Source: Ilyonectria destructans (taxonomy: Eukaryota; Ascomycota; Sordariomycetes; Hypocreales; Nectriaceae). Taken from it: a DNA stretch of 64,000 nucleotides. The stretch is from positions 868,001-932,000 of the forward strand of contig JAHEWK010000019.1 in assembly GCA_020740775.1 (NCBI GenBank), given 5' to 3'. This document shows positions 19,713-31,252 of the stretch, one piece after another. A model generated the notes under the pieces. That model saw only the letters and a list, made by a program, of their open reading frames with translations, ran no database searches and had not been told where the DNA came from. A program made the translations under genes and the position numbers. Position 1 is the first letter of the stretch. Every line of letters starts with the position of its first letter.

Positions 19713-21353
19713 ATGATCACACTTCTCTCTCCCCATTTTGTCCCCCAAGAGGTCACCGAAGATGACCTTGCTCTTGCTTCGCTAGCCTGGGGCTTCACAA
19801 TTGGCTTTGGATGGCTCACCACCTGGACAGCGATGAAGCAAACAAAACGTATTTACGAGAGACGCGGCCTTCTCGTATTCCGCAGTGCCTATATCTGGAT
19901 GATCTGGCTCGAGATTCTTGTATGCCTCATCTTCAGTATTATCTGTTGGTTGCACTTGAAAGGCATAATTCCCCCGAGGTAAGCGTTGATCCCCTGTGTG
20001 TTAGATGATTCCTCCTCGCACAGCCCACGTTTCCTATCGGTGCAAAAGGTCGAACATATCTGGATAGTCATGGTAATGCTGGAAATGCTGACCCTGCTGG
20101 TAATCGAACATGGCGATATGGCAATCGACACCAGCTGGTAAGGGCAGTTGAGAGTCGAGGAGGGATCTCTTGGTGATGTAATGTTTGAAGGAGGTACTAA
20201 CGATTGAATCTCCTAGTTTCGCGTTCTACTTTTGCATTCGTAAGCAGTCTATAAGCACCCTAAGCTGCTATAAGAACAATAATAACCTCTATAGTTACTA
20301 CATGGGCACTTCAAGTAAGTATGCTACTTAGCCTTCTGAAGTTTATTAATAATTCTAACTATTTGAGGTTCAATTTCTTCTCCAAATTATTATTAATCGT
20401 TGCTCTATCCTACTTGCAGATCGGAAAACGGCATACCGTCTTAAGGTCGGTGTTGCAGTCTTAATCACCGCCGTTAATATCTCAGTCTATAATATTTGGA
20501 TCCCCGCTCGTCTCCAGATCTCAGAGAAATATATCTGGATCAACGAGTGGTGGGACCGTATCGAGAAGGGGATCTACCTTCTTGTCGACGGAGCACTCAA
20601 TTTCTATTTCATTCGTGTTGTTCAACGGAACCTGGTAGCAAATGGCCTAACTAAGTATAAGAGTCTGGTTAAGTTCAATATGTGCATCGTCGGATTCTCC
20701 CTCAGCATGGATGTTCTTATTATATCTATGATGAGCTTGCAAAATACGTTCGTGTAAGTCAACTCCATTAATTACCCTATATTGCACGAACCGACAAACT
20801 TTCATGAGGAAAAGCGGAATAGATAATGGGAGACAATTCTAACTATGATTTCAGTTATATGCAGTTCCATCCCTTCGCCTATATAGTCAAGCTCAAGATC
20901 GAGATGTCAATGGCAGACTTAATAGGGAAAATTGCAAGACAACGACAATATGGTGTTACCTCCAACAACACTTTTGGCAACCTTAAGACAGCGCGACAGG
21001 GAAGCATTCCAAGTAAAAACCTCACGTCTACGAGTAGCAGGACAAGAGTCTCCACAGATGGAATTCGTACTGTTCGCGGAGTTGATGTAGTATCTATCGA
21101 GCTGCAGGAAGGACCAGATGGGTCAGCTGCCTTCAATAGCCGGCCAAAGACGAAGAGGGACACAGGGTTTCTTGGCGAATCTTCATCTTCAAGCTTGCAA
21201 GTGGGAGTGGCTATTTATACCACAGAAGACAATCGCATCGACGTCGACACTGCGACAAGTAATCATGGGGAAAGCACATGTAGTGTTGCAGATAGCTTCG
21301 ACGAGAACGGATCGGCAAGGAAGGACGACGATGACGAAAGACCGCTAAGGTAG
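19713..21353 (+). CDS. Fungal multi-helix integral membrane protein, five exons
   Basis: Predicted exons are 19713-19978, 20217-20239, 20295-20314, 20368-20753 and 20855-21353, giving 397 residues in frame. The junctions read IIPP-SFAFYFCI, CI-LTTWALQ, Q-VQFLLQIIINR and NTF-VYMQFHPFAY, matching a conserved fungal family. Seven likely helices lie in residues 14-260, and the signature FHPFAYIVKLKIEMSMADLI ends the last one. A Ser/Asp-rich tail of about 130 residues follows. Donors are GTAAGC, GTAAGC, GTAAGT and GTAAGT. Acceptors are TAG, TAG, GAG and CAG, so intron 3 ends in a rare GAG. The start at 19713 is the first ATG in frame; an earlier exon cannot be excluded. It shares the Phe/Tyr-x-Pro-Phe-x-Tyr plus IKLKIE motif with the protein at 12475-13479. 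Function unknown. Confidence 0.75.
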
Positions 21354-22649
21354 AAGCAGATGGCAGATAAGAAGTAAATGATGTGGACAAGCGCGGATCG
21401 TCTTCTTCCAGACCCCGCGAGCCGATACCGTCGTAATCGTGCTGCAGCCAAGTTGACATGCGGTATGTCAAGCGCAGGTGAAGGGGCTCGGCAAAGCCGG
21501 AGTCCGAGTCCGAGCAGCCTTCGTCTAGATCTGACTTTTTTAGGACGTTTGCCGTATGAAACTTCAATAACTCGAGGTTTCGGCCACCTGTACTCCCCAT
21601 ATTTGCAGGCGGATCGCGGCTAGCAGCTGGGAAAACTTGAGAAAGGCGTTGATCGAGCACGTACCCCTACATCGCTGGCAACCGATGGACGGGTCACAAG
21701 GGTTAGATGACCGATGGGAATGGCGATGGGAATTTTTGGAATGGGACGCAGTTCGATCGCGCTCGTCTGAGGCGGCGTACGAAGAACGGAAGCTCAAGAT
21801 GGCAGACACAATCAGATCGCGGCATGAAGATGAGGAATGCGACAGAAGAAACCGTGAAGAATGGGAGGCAATAAGTAATCTCTGGTGGACGGATCAAGAT
21901 CAGCAGGGACCCAGACGCTTCCAAGAACCCAAAGTCAAGCGCGACCGCAGATGAACCATGATCTGCTCTCATACCTCGACGTTGTCGGTATTAGCAGGTC
22001 AGGGAATTCATCTACCGCAGTAAGGGCTGATGCACTACCCAGATATCAAGGCCAGTGACAAAGGAGCCGTCGCAGGCGGGAGAGACAATCGGCCGGATTA
22101 AGGGCGGCGGCATCCCACACGAGATCTGCTAATGGCCGGCTCAGCAGGAATGCTACTAATAGCAGGCTTGTTTTTGTATATGCTGCGCAATAGCGAGTTT
22201 AAACTTTGCCCCACTTGTATGATGTAGTCATAATCTTAGGGTAGAGAGATCGCGAGAAATTTGCAAGGGACTATATCTAGCAAGATAGGGCAATAAAGAA
22301 TATAATTTTATTAATCTTATATCCATTCTCATAACATAGTAGGTACTATAAAAGCTTATTTAACAGTCTGGCTATCAGTTCCACACACACCAACCTGCAC
22401 CCGTCGTATGCGGATGTCGCGGCTGTACGTCACCTACAAGCCAGCCGAATAACGTTCGTACCCTCATCGATGAACACGCTATTTAGTTTAGTCTCGATTA
22501 TGCCGTTCACTGGGTTTTCAGGGTGTCAACCTCGGCCCTAGAAGCCCTCTCATAACATCTCATTGTTGAATCACATTGACGGCCTGCCCTACTTGACTGC
22601 ACCTACAGCGAGGTCTGCTGTGGTCCAATAAGCTATGTATCGAGTAAGG
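21354..22649. other. No gene recognised
   Basis: A 105-codon plus frame at 21637-21954 is rich in Trp, Glu and Arg (WEWRWEFLEWDAVRSRSSEA) and could be a fragment of a coding gene, but no family is recognised. From about 22250 the sequence becomes AT-rich. Confidence 0.35.
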
Positions 22650-24118
22650 GCGCCACCGAAGACCTGCTTCTGCGCCATGGGCATCCAGCATCCCGCTGGC
22701 AGCCTGTTTGTTGAGCACCCTTATCCCAGACCCCACGGCTATCAAGCAGAATATTGTCCGGGTTGGCGATTACAATCCTCGGAACGCTGGATCCCTTATG
22801 TCAGCCTTCATACAGTCGTGTTCTACACCGGTGGGGGATCTTACGTTCGGTTCTCACCTATATGTTATCGCCACCACACCGTACCTAGTGATCCCGCTAT
22901 CCAGTCGGATGAGTACCGCTTCTCTAATGTCTCAAAACAATATTATGTATCAGCTGACGCCAAGTCAAATAGGTAACAGCTTATTCCTTAAAGAAGCAAT
23001 TAATACCTCCCCGGTCCCGATAGAAGTGGGTCTCGAATCCTCCTATATTGTATTACCGATTCAGCCTATAGAATTTAAGATAATTGGAGGTAATAAAGTG
23101 CTGTAAAATATACTGCTAACTGCTAAGGGAGATAAAAAGTTAAATGTCACACTGAGTGGATAGGATCAGGATGATGATGATGAAAGCTCTTGATTTTCTA
23201 TCTAACGAAGGGCTAGGGATCGGTCTTATAGATGAAGATGAGGGCGGCCTCCGGCAGCCTCCGGGCCCGAGGTCCGGAGGTCTGAGACCGGAGGACCCAC
23301 CTGCCGGGGGTCTGAGACCCGGTCCGGACCGGATTCCTAGCAGCCGGTCTGGAAGCCGTTCCAGGCGTCGTACGATGATCCCAAAATGTGACATTAAACC
23401 GCTAGGCCTGCAACTAGAGACAATTACAAGAAATTTCAGCGCCTTTAGAGTCTAGTGCCTCTGGGCACTGTGGACAGGCTGTAGAGTTACCGAAGGTAAG
23501 AAAAAGGGGCCGAAACCCAAGAAGCAGCCAAAAGGGCAGAAAGCAGCAGGTTAACAGAAGGAGCTTAACAATAACGATCTTACTAAGGATCCCCATTAGC
23601 GCCGAGTCCTCAAAAGTAACCATATTGCTACAACTAAATATCATCTCCGTAAGCGTAATAAAGCCTTATCACTTGCCTCTCGCGAATAAGCCATAGAGAA
23701 CCAAAACTGCTATCTCTCGACTTATTTCGACTCTTTAACTGCCGAAACCTACTACCTGAAGACCTAATTATTGCGGCATACGGACTGCAATTGCATTCTC
23801 ATCCAGAAATATATCGCCAATGAGGCGAAGAAATCTGTAGATGGGCTGCTTGCTTGTTCATTGGCCTTCTACACCTACGGCAGTTCGCTGAGTCCCGACT
23901 ACGGGAGCTCAAGCGGTGCCAGCACCGCCGATTCGTTGAACATGCAGAGTCCGGAGGCGGACATGATAATATGGCAGGATATCACGGCCACAAGAAGGAT
24001 ACGTAAGGTATGGATACAAGGGAGTGGAGGAGAAAGCTGGAGGCAATTTCGAGTCTTCATTCCGTGTTCTAGTTGTCGGTGTTATTGTCTTCTCTGCTGG
24101 GAGAGGCGTCCGAATTAA
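22650..24118 (+). pseudogene. bZIP transcription factor pseudogene, RIP-decayed and split by a MITE
   Basis: A frame from about 22708 runs to 23143, is interrupted by the 251-bp MITE, and continues after it in the same frame (KGDKKLN then VELPKVRKRGR). A one-base break near 23505 moves it into the bZIP frame. The basic region reads SNHIATTKYH where the family pattern is N-x2-A-A-x2-C-R. A zipper-like helix follows (ASRE, ENQNCYLSTYFDSL, ETYYLK) and then LRHTDCNCILIQKYIANEAK, the segment that follows the zipper in fungal ATF/CREB-type bZIP proteins. In-frame stops at Gln positions are TAA or TAG. Changes at the key Arg, Ala and Cys residues are all G-to-A, so DNA binding is lost. The N-terminal half has no recognised domain and its start is uncertain. 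Confidence 0.75.
23144..23394 (+). mobile_element. 251-bp GC-rich MITE, copy 2
   Basis: Terminal repeats ATGTCACA and TGTGACAT bound the block, with TAA directly repeated on both sides (23141-23143 and 23395-23397). It is an inverted copy of 7122-7372 with equal length and few differences. It lies in the bZIP pseudogene; skipping it rejoins the frame. Its low divergence contrasts with the heavily mutated host sequence. Confidence 0.85.
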
Positions 24119-27100
24119 TCTATCTCAACGGGGATAGATGGTCATACGAAGTAACACTAATTAAAAGTTAAAAAAAAAGAAAAAAAGGCAGCCGATAAGG
24201 TATGGGAAAACAAAAGAAATCTCTTATACACAGCCTTGTTCCGTCCTTCCTTCAAACCGGCCGTCCATTTTTAGGCTGTCTGCCTATCCGATCTACGCAA
24301 GATGTGGAATCTGGATGAGAGCAGATCGATCGACTTTAGGATGCTGTCTTGCATGAAGTGTGAAAACGACAATCGAACCTGCAATAAACATCTTTACCTG
24401 TTGTTCTGGTGGGAGTGTTGTTTAGGCGGCCACCATAAGGCTAGCAAGACGAGCCGACTGTTCTACGACAGATGAAGTTCTTCTTGCGACTGTCCGATGC
24501 TATGGACTAGCTCGAACTCATCAAAACCCTAATATATATCTGCATTAACTTGTTGTTGCTATCCAGCTTGTCATGCTGTGCCTTAACAGCCTCAACGCGA
24601 TGAAGAATAAGGTGTAGCGACTCCCGCAACGCCCTTACATCCTAACTCGCAGCAGCCAAATGTATTAGCCAACCATTCCTATTGATATAATAACCACTAT
24701 TTAGACGCATAAAAATTTCGTAGTAGAGTACATAAGCCTCGCCTACCTGCTCAATTCGGCACGCACTTCACGGCTCAACACCTCAATATCCTCGCTTATC
24801 CTCCGTGGGCTTATAGCCTGTACGTTGTCGGGTCCACCTGTGGTTTCGACAGATTCGCTGGTGCCTTATTTTTCGTGCCCGATAGTGCCGCTGCTGTTGC
24901 GCTTAGGTACAATCGGGTGTGTCGGGGCAGGAGTCTGAACGGACGAACGTGCTGCTCTGTCAACTGGGTCAACTGCGGCGGGATTGGGGTGGTGAGGACC
25001 GGAGATGGGAAGAGGATAATATCTGTCCATCTTCGCTTAGTTAAGGTATACAGGTGATTGTGTCGGGAGAAAGCGAGTGGGTTCATGGGTTCGTCAACTG
25101 GTTCCAATTCGCTGATGGGTGGAGCAACACAATGGGCATTGTTCGCCATCCACTGCTGTAAGTGAGATCGATGTTGATGATGGTTGAAGACTGTGAGTAG
25201 GAGCACAGAAATAAGACCAGCATAATAAAAGGGGCTAAGAGAGCCCGGGGGGAGGAGATGTATTGGCCTCAGAAGTCCTCAGCGCTCGATTGAGGGTCGA
25301 TCTACTCTGCTGCAGTTTACAAGAAAACGAAGATGAAGTTTCCAATAAGTTGGACATCTGACTTCGGGTGTCCAAGAGTTTCCAAAGTTAACAGGCAAGC
25401 CATCAGTAGCGCTGCGTGGATCGAGCCGGTGGAGATAAATAGGAAAGCAAGAAATTAAGAGGATGGCGACGGTAGTCACAAAATAACGTCGTGGCGTCAC
25501 AAATACCGACTTCCTGCGGGGCTGTCTACTGTTCGACAGGAACAGCAGTCGCAAAGTGGCCCTCAGTTGATAGATTTACTCCAGGACAAGAGAATGGTGG
25601 TGTAAGGGAGAGGCCACAACCCATTCTGGAGACTCGACGATTAAATACCCTTGATTTAGGCCCAGAAAAGTATAAAACATCCAAACACCCACGTCTAGCA
25701 TGAGACGAGGCGGCCGAAGAAAGAAAAAGGAGAAAAAGTAAAAAGCACGACTGGGACTGTGTTGAAAGTGACAATTGGTCGGGAGACTGTCCCTTGGAGA
25801 TACACAGCACGCTAGTAGGGAGATAGCAGTGCTTTGGGCGATGCGCCATGACCGAGTCTGCCGTTGCTTACAGTCATCGAGATGAGCCGCTCGGCGAGGG
25901 TCATCACCAGTTAAGGCGAAGGGCTGCAGCCACTACTTGCAGGATAACTAGTGATATATCAGCACCGGTCACAGTAGGGGCGGATCGGCGAATCAGTTAT
26001 TGAGAGTGTTGCAGCGACAAGCAGGCTATGAAGACTCTGGCGTCTGGGAAGAACTCGTCGAAAGTTTGGCATTCCTCTTAAAGAAATCGGCAGCACAGAT
26101 CAAAGGACGACCCCTGCTAGTTGTCGGTATTTCTTTCGAGTGCCGCCGTTTTGGGACAGGGGAACTACTGCGACAGTTCGTCTTCTACGGTGGGGTAGCA
26201 TCTTGAGCCGAGCGACGGTTGTCAGAATGGAGAAAAGTCTATATACCTAAGCACCTGTACCTCTGGTATAGGGCTTCTACTTTTGGTACTTGGCGCAGTG
26301 GTTTTCCGTTTGACAACGGTTGTTCTCGCCCTACCTTGCTGCCTCACATGCTAGTCCTGCCTGCATACGTGGGCCAAGAGGCTGGCTTTTTAGTGCAACG
26401 GAAAATGCCGTCTGCGGCTTTTCGGCACCCGGGGCCAGGGCCGGCGCGGGGAGGGGAAGGGGGAGGTAAAGAGGCTAGACTGGTGTGGGTGGTCGGGAAC
26501 AGTCAAATTTGGAGCAGATCACAGCCCCTGGTTGGTCTGGCCTGGACAGTGTGGGGTGTCAATGCACAACGGGACCAGGGAACGAAATAATGGATAGATC
26601 GAGGAGCAAATCAGCAGCCCAAGATTGCGGAGAGGGGCGTCGATAGTTGAGGCGATCTTGGGTTATTAGCACAAACCATGCCATGTCCCCGGCCAGTTAA
26701 GGGCAACTCTCAGAAACCCAAGCCCCACAAACCCATCATCAAGTGCCATGAGTTGGTCGATCCATCCTCAGTGGTTATTAGGATGCTTGGCCGCCTGTGC
26801 GCGCTGCGACAACGCCTAGTTGCGTGCGTAGAAACTGTGCCTTTGACAGCGTCTTAACGCGATCTAACCCTTGTCTATTTCGACTTATTAAGCTTACCGC
26901 CTCTCGGCCTGAATCAAGCTACATACCTCAAATCATCACATCCATTGTCAACTGACAGCCACAGAATAAGACTCAGGGTTTTGATAACCCAAAGACCCGT
27001 ATCGGCTTGATTGCTGTTTTAACGCTGGGCGACGCACCCTACGCCAAGCACCATGACTTATGAACCAGTTGCTGATGGGATAGGAATAGCTCGAGATAAG

Positions 27101-27464
27101 TGAAGACCAGTATTCAGCGACTGTTCATCGTCATCAAGGAGACCTTACAGAGAAGATGGCTTGTTTGGCGAGCATGTTGTGGTGATAGCGATGGCTGAAA
27201 GCACGATAACAGGACCAGCCCCTAAATCCTTCCAAAGAATTTCGGAGGTGAACGACCATGTCACCCTTGGACAGCTCGATCTAGACTCTTCCCGGACTCG
27301 CTCGATTGGAATCTTACCCCTCACACCAAGAGTTTGTCGTCCATCCCGTGACAGGTAAGGCCAGGAGTACAAGGCATGGTGGTTGGTTGATCAGGTCTCG
27401 GGAGTTTCCACCACAGAGAGAACAAGGCTCATGTCAGCGATAAGGCATATTCAGATCCACTCTG
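24119..27464. other. No gene recognised, 3.3 kb
   Basis: Balanced composition with many short overlapping open frames on both strands. The longest are at 24811-25206 (minus), 25526-25849 (minus) and 26219-26590 (plus). None carries a family motif, convincing intron structure or transmembrane pattern. A poly-A/G-rich tract lies near 24168-24188. No tRNA, CRISPR or tandem array was seen. Confidence 0.4.
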
Positions 27465-27755
27465 ATGGTCCCTGTGCCGGGTTGGCAATTGATGGGCTGT
27501 AAGTCGCAGCGTCGCGTTTTGCGGCTCCGACTTGATGCGCTCGCGAACAACTACGAGCCCGCCCAACTGTACCAACGAGCCGACCTCACTCGTGGTTCTT
27601 TCGCCGCCGGTTTAAATCCAGACCCGGAAGACCCAGGACCAACCAGCCCCCGTTCAGATCGCCACGCTCGTCGCTCCTTAAATTGCTGGCCCAGCATGGT
27701 GCTTTGCTACCGATCACGATAACTCTACGTCGCCCTCCGCATCGAGACCATCATC

Positions 27756-28437
27756 ATGGGCAACGGCCAAGGAAAGCCCGTCGACCTCAATGGCGAAGGT
27801 CTATGAATCCCCTCCGCTCTTGCCTGCGAGCCCCACGCGCCCTCCTGTCTCTCCCACGTTTGTCCTGTATGGTGCGGCGTCCTCCCCCCCCCCCCCCCCC
27901 CCCCCCCCCCAGCAATTGAGATTGTGCTATCGCAGCAGCGGGACCGCCAGATTCAACCTCGCTTAAGAACCCACGCTGACTCTCACCGCCGCAGTCAACC
28001 TCAACCACTTCCGCCTGTTAAGAGTCGTCGGCTGAGGCGCCTCTGGAAAGGTGCGTATCGTCGAGCGCAAGGACACCAACCTGTCCTTTACTCTTAAGTA
28101 TATCCGCAAGGATGAAGGTACGCCACTGACTCAGTCTTTTTGCAGTCCCATCCGTCCCCTTAACTTCTGTCCTATAGTTCCCATCTCAACGATATCCCGT
28201 TATTCTGCCTTAAAGCTCTATCTCCTTAGGTTGTACAATATATTTGCTCTGATGCTAACTACTATACTATAACTGCAGTTATACGATCCGAGAGTATATA
28301 AAATATTATCTGTAAGTAGTGGAGCTTGAATATATTAACTACCTCTTTATTTATAACTTAAGATATAGTTTCTAGGATATTAAGTATATATATAATGTGT
28401 ATATTATATAGACTATGGGTATTAAAAATAATATAGA
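27756..28437 (+). pseudogene. AGC-type Ser/Thr kinase (YANK/STK32-like), 5' fragment
   Basis: Exon 1 (27756-27798) reads MGNGQGKPVDLNGE. Intron 1 ends at CAG (27994). Exon 2 (27995-28117) reads VNLNHFRLLRVVG, then a TGA at 28033-28035 in the glycine-rich loop, then GASGKVRIVERKDTNLSF and LKYIRKDE, including the ATP-binding Lys. Exon 3 starts near 28279 (VIRSES) and continues after a small frame break as ELEYINYLFIYNLRYSF. This keeps the kinase N-lobe pattern with Pro-to-Leu, His-to-Tyr, Cys-to-Tyr and Gln-to-stop changes. The sequence ends near 28437; the catalytic loop and C-lobe are missing. The 5' part (to about 28110) is almost unmutated while exon 3 is AT-rich. The N-terminal myristoylation-type start (MGNG) fits membrane-associated kinases of this group. 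Confidence 0.82.
27884..27910. repeat. 27-nt poly-C tract in the kinase intron
   Basis: An uninterrupted run of C lies in intron 1 of the kinase fragment. The apparent poly-proline reading frame across it is an artefact. Run length in an assembly should be treated as approximate. Confidence 0.9.
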
Positions 28438-28752
28438 AAGTAAATGTATCAGCCGCTGCGTCCGCTCCTTGTCCGCCCGCGTCCGCCCGCGTCCGCATGC
28501 GCCCGCTTGTTAGCATGTGTTCGGACCTTACACGGCACCAAAGCTTGCCACTTTTCGGGATAGTGCAAATCGGTGGATCTGACGCACATTACAACCATCG
28601 TCATTTTCTGGGTTATGGTATGACATCATAGCCTGCTTGATTACATCACGGTGATGCAGGACGATATGGAGTAACCGGTGCCCGTTGTTAACTCCGAAAC
28701 TGCAGTCTTCTTTGTCCCTCTTTTGCCCTTGTCGAGGAAGTCAATGTTGCTG
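28438..28752. other. Junction between kinase fragment and SDR promoter
   Basis: Starts with a GC-rich patch of repeated GTCCGCCCGC-like units (about 28459-28506) directly after the AT-rich end of the kinase fragment, a sharp composition change that may mark a breakpoint. No gene seen. Confidence 0.5.
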
Positions 28753-28760
28753 TATATATA
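28753..28760 (+). promoter_or_regulatory. TATA box of the SDR relic
   Basis: TATATATA lies 98 bp before the ATG at 28858, with a pyrimidine-rich stretch in between, so the promoter of this fragment seems to have come along with it. Confidence 0.5.
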
Positions 28761-28857
28761 GCGCCGTTGTTTACCATACAATATGGATAACTCAACCCGC
28801 CTCCTATACTCTACTGTTCTTTTCTTAATTCTCCGCGCATAACTGTCTTCTATTAAA

Positions 28858-29117
28858 ATGGCTACCACCTATACCGCCGTTCACGCCCACCCTTCCGGTC
28901 CGGGTGACGCCCATCCCACTGTACTGCAGATTGTTTAGGATAAAGGTCTTCAATAGAAGCTTACTGGAAAAGTTATATTAATTACTGGCTGCTCTTCTGG
29001 TATAGATATTAAAACGGCTTATACTCTCTTAAAGATGGGTGTAAGACTCTATATTACTATTTATAATAAAGAGAAAGTAAAATCTATATTGGGAGACTTA
29101 TTTGAAATAAAGAATAT
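28858..29117 (+). pseudogene. Short-chain dehydrogenase N-terminal fragment
   Basis: From the ATG the frame reads MATTYTAVHAHPSGPGDAHP, passes two in-frame stops, then gives LTGKVILITGCSSGIDIKTA and LLKMGVRLYIT. This is the nucleotide-binding Rossmann start of an SDR (TG-x3-G-x-G), with the third Gly changed to Asp. The frame ends at 29117, exactly where the LTR begins. About 87 of the usual 250-330 codons remain. Substitutions are transitions, as in RIP. Catalytic Tyr-x3-Lys is absent. Confidence 0.8.
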
Positions 29118-29381
29118 TGTAACGGGCTGTGCCTGTAGGTGGCCTCGGGAACCCTCGGCCTTTCGTGGCCCACTTTTTACCTTTAAGCCACCATAACAAG
29201 TATATTTATAGATAGACCTCCTCTACTCTCTTTCTCTTTTTCTTCTTTTCCTTAAATTTGGTATACTCTGTAGAGTGGCCTAGTTAGTTGCAATATACTA
29301 CCTTAAGACCGTTATATTATACCAAACTTCCTTTTCTCCTTTTCGTTGGAAGTACGACAATAACATTTTCCTCCCGTAACA
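29118..29381 (+). mobile_element. LTR of a gypsy-type element, 264 bp
   Basis: The block starts TGTAACGGGCTG and ends CTCCCGTAACA, an inverted-terminus LTR pattern. It holds a TATA-like stretch (TATATTTATAG). The flanking bases differ (AATAT before, TTAGT after), so it is not a solo LTR but the 5' LTR of the element whose gag lies downstream. It truncates the SDR fragment. Confidence 0.7.
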
Positions 29382-31170
29382 TTAGTATACAGAAGAAGGG
29401 ATTTCGACGACAATAACGATATTTTCCGCCCTCGTGCTGCAGATTCTGCAGTAGGTTCAGCGAGCGGCGAAGGGTTTATATTCCTCCCGTGCTGTAGGTT
29501 CTGCAGTAATATTACGGGAGAAGGGATTTCAACTAGATAGCTATACGAACTTAATCGCGAAAGAGGTATGGGGTCTGGAGTGACGACTATAGCGGTTATA
29601 GCGTTATAGTAATTACAAGAGGATGGATAATAACCTCTCGATATGGGGTTCTAAAGGACTTAAAATCTAACTGATGCTATCAGAATGCCAGTTATTAGAG
29701 TAATTAAATAGAGTTCGGGCAGAATAAGAAGCTAAGCGCCGGAATAATTAGGCTTAGATTTAGTTACTACAGTTAAAAGTTTCTTCTCTTTAATTAGCTT
29801 AAGTAATATTGGCTACTTTTAATATAAATATATTATATAATAAAGTTCTACTAAGAAGAAAGAAATTATTATTATCTGACCCTTTTAAATTTAGTGGGCT
29901 ATACTCTAATTTCTAGGTATAGTATTTAAAGATAAAAAATAAGTTATCTATAGATAGATCTTTAATTAGTATATATACTGACTAATTTATCTATATCTAC
30001 TCTTAATTAGAGAAGATACCCCAGAATATAATAATTATTTATATTAAATAAAAGGGTAAGATAGATATCTATAACCCTAATAACTATATAGAATACCTAA
30101 ATATCTACTATAACAATCTAAATATATAATTATAAGCTATTAATTATTTATAGAGGTTAAGGCAGAAAGAGATTAAAAGCTTTATAGTTTTTTACCTTTA
30201 GTTTAAGAAGGAATTAGCTGATAGTAGCAGAGCTATTTAGTCTGATATTATATAAATTAATTACCTAGAAGGTACTCTAAATAACTAAATAAAAAATCAG
30301 TTAGTTAGTTACCTAAATATACCTAAGAAATATCCAGGTTATATTAAAACTTTATAAATTCTAAAATTAAGAATTAACAGCTTAAAGTATAGTCGGAAGT
30401 AGAATCAGCCTAGGGCCTAGAGGCAGTCCCCTTCTCTAAGATAACAGAAATAGAAATCCCAAGGGGCAACAATAGATAAAATAGAATAGGAACCCACAAA
30501 GATCAGCTATATAATTCAGAAGGTAAATAAAGAGCTAGAAGGCAAGCAAGCAAAGTAGGTAGACCAGACTGAAATAGATCGTCAATAAGAGGAACAGCGC
30601 TACTTGCATTATAGACGGACTGAGCATTAGTCTAATAAGTACCCGCTAGAACCGGCTTAAAGACCGGAAAGCCTAAGGGGTACCGCTATAATAGAAGTTA
30701 AGAGAGTTAAATCTGTTACTAAAGCGGCTGTAGCTGACAACGATAATAACGAGTTTAATCTTATATCGAAGGACCAATCGGAGGGCAGGTCGGAAAAAGA
30801 ATAACCCCTAGCGAAAGTCGGCACCAGGGGTATCAGAAGGCTAGGAAGTAATAGGATAAGTTTAAAAGGAAAATAGACAGTAAAGCTTTCTATATCAATT
30901 TCGGAATTAATAGAGCTTATTATACTAAAGCCCTTGCTGATAGCAGCTGCCACTATTATTCCTCAATCAGTTAATCCCTTACAGCCTGATATCCGCATCC
31001 AGCGGCAAAATCCCAGCCTGGAGTATCAGTAACTATAAAACCATTTCTTTAGAGAACAATATAGATTGCTATAAGGCTGAATAACTGACGAAGACGAGTA
31101 TAAAATACCCGTCTAAACATAAAATATAAACAACATACACAAAAAGAAAGCAGAAGCAATACTAGTCTAT
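29382..31170 (+). mobile_element. Gypsy-type gag relic, pol missing
   Basis: After a leader with repeated motifs (CTGCAG-ATTCTGCAG-like), a very AT-rich plus frame from about 29680 shows the gag pattern: DPFKFSGLYSNF, QKEIKSFIVFYL and KYPGYIKTL with TAG in place of Gln. A CCHC zinc knuckle position at 30598-30640 reads Y-LH-Y-RRTE-H-x4-Y, so all three Cys have become Tyr. A basic/acidic tail continues to about 31110. No protease, RT or integrase follows, so the element is truncated or ends here. The host sequence resumes just before the gene at 31253. Confidence 0.75.
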
Positions 31171-31252
31171 ACCAAGTGTTCACCAATACGATGACTACTA
31201 CTTCCCTCCCCTCCATCTTCGCCGCCCCCTCAAGACGAGCCAGTGGAAGGCC

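Noticed and set aside
27683..27919. Poly-proline protein frame
   Set aside because: It is a reading of the 27-nt C run in a kinase intron and of the intron's flanks.
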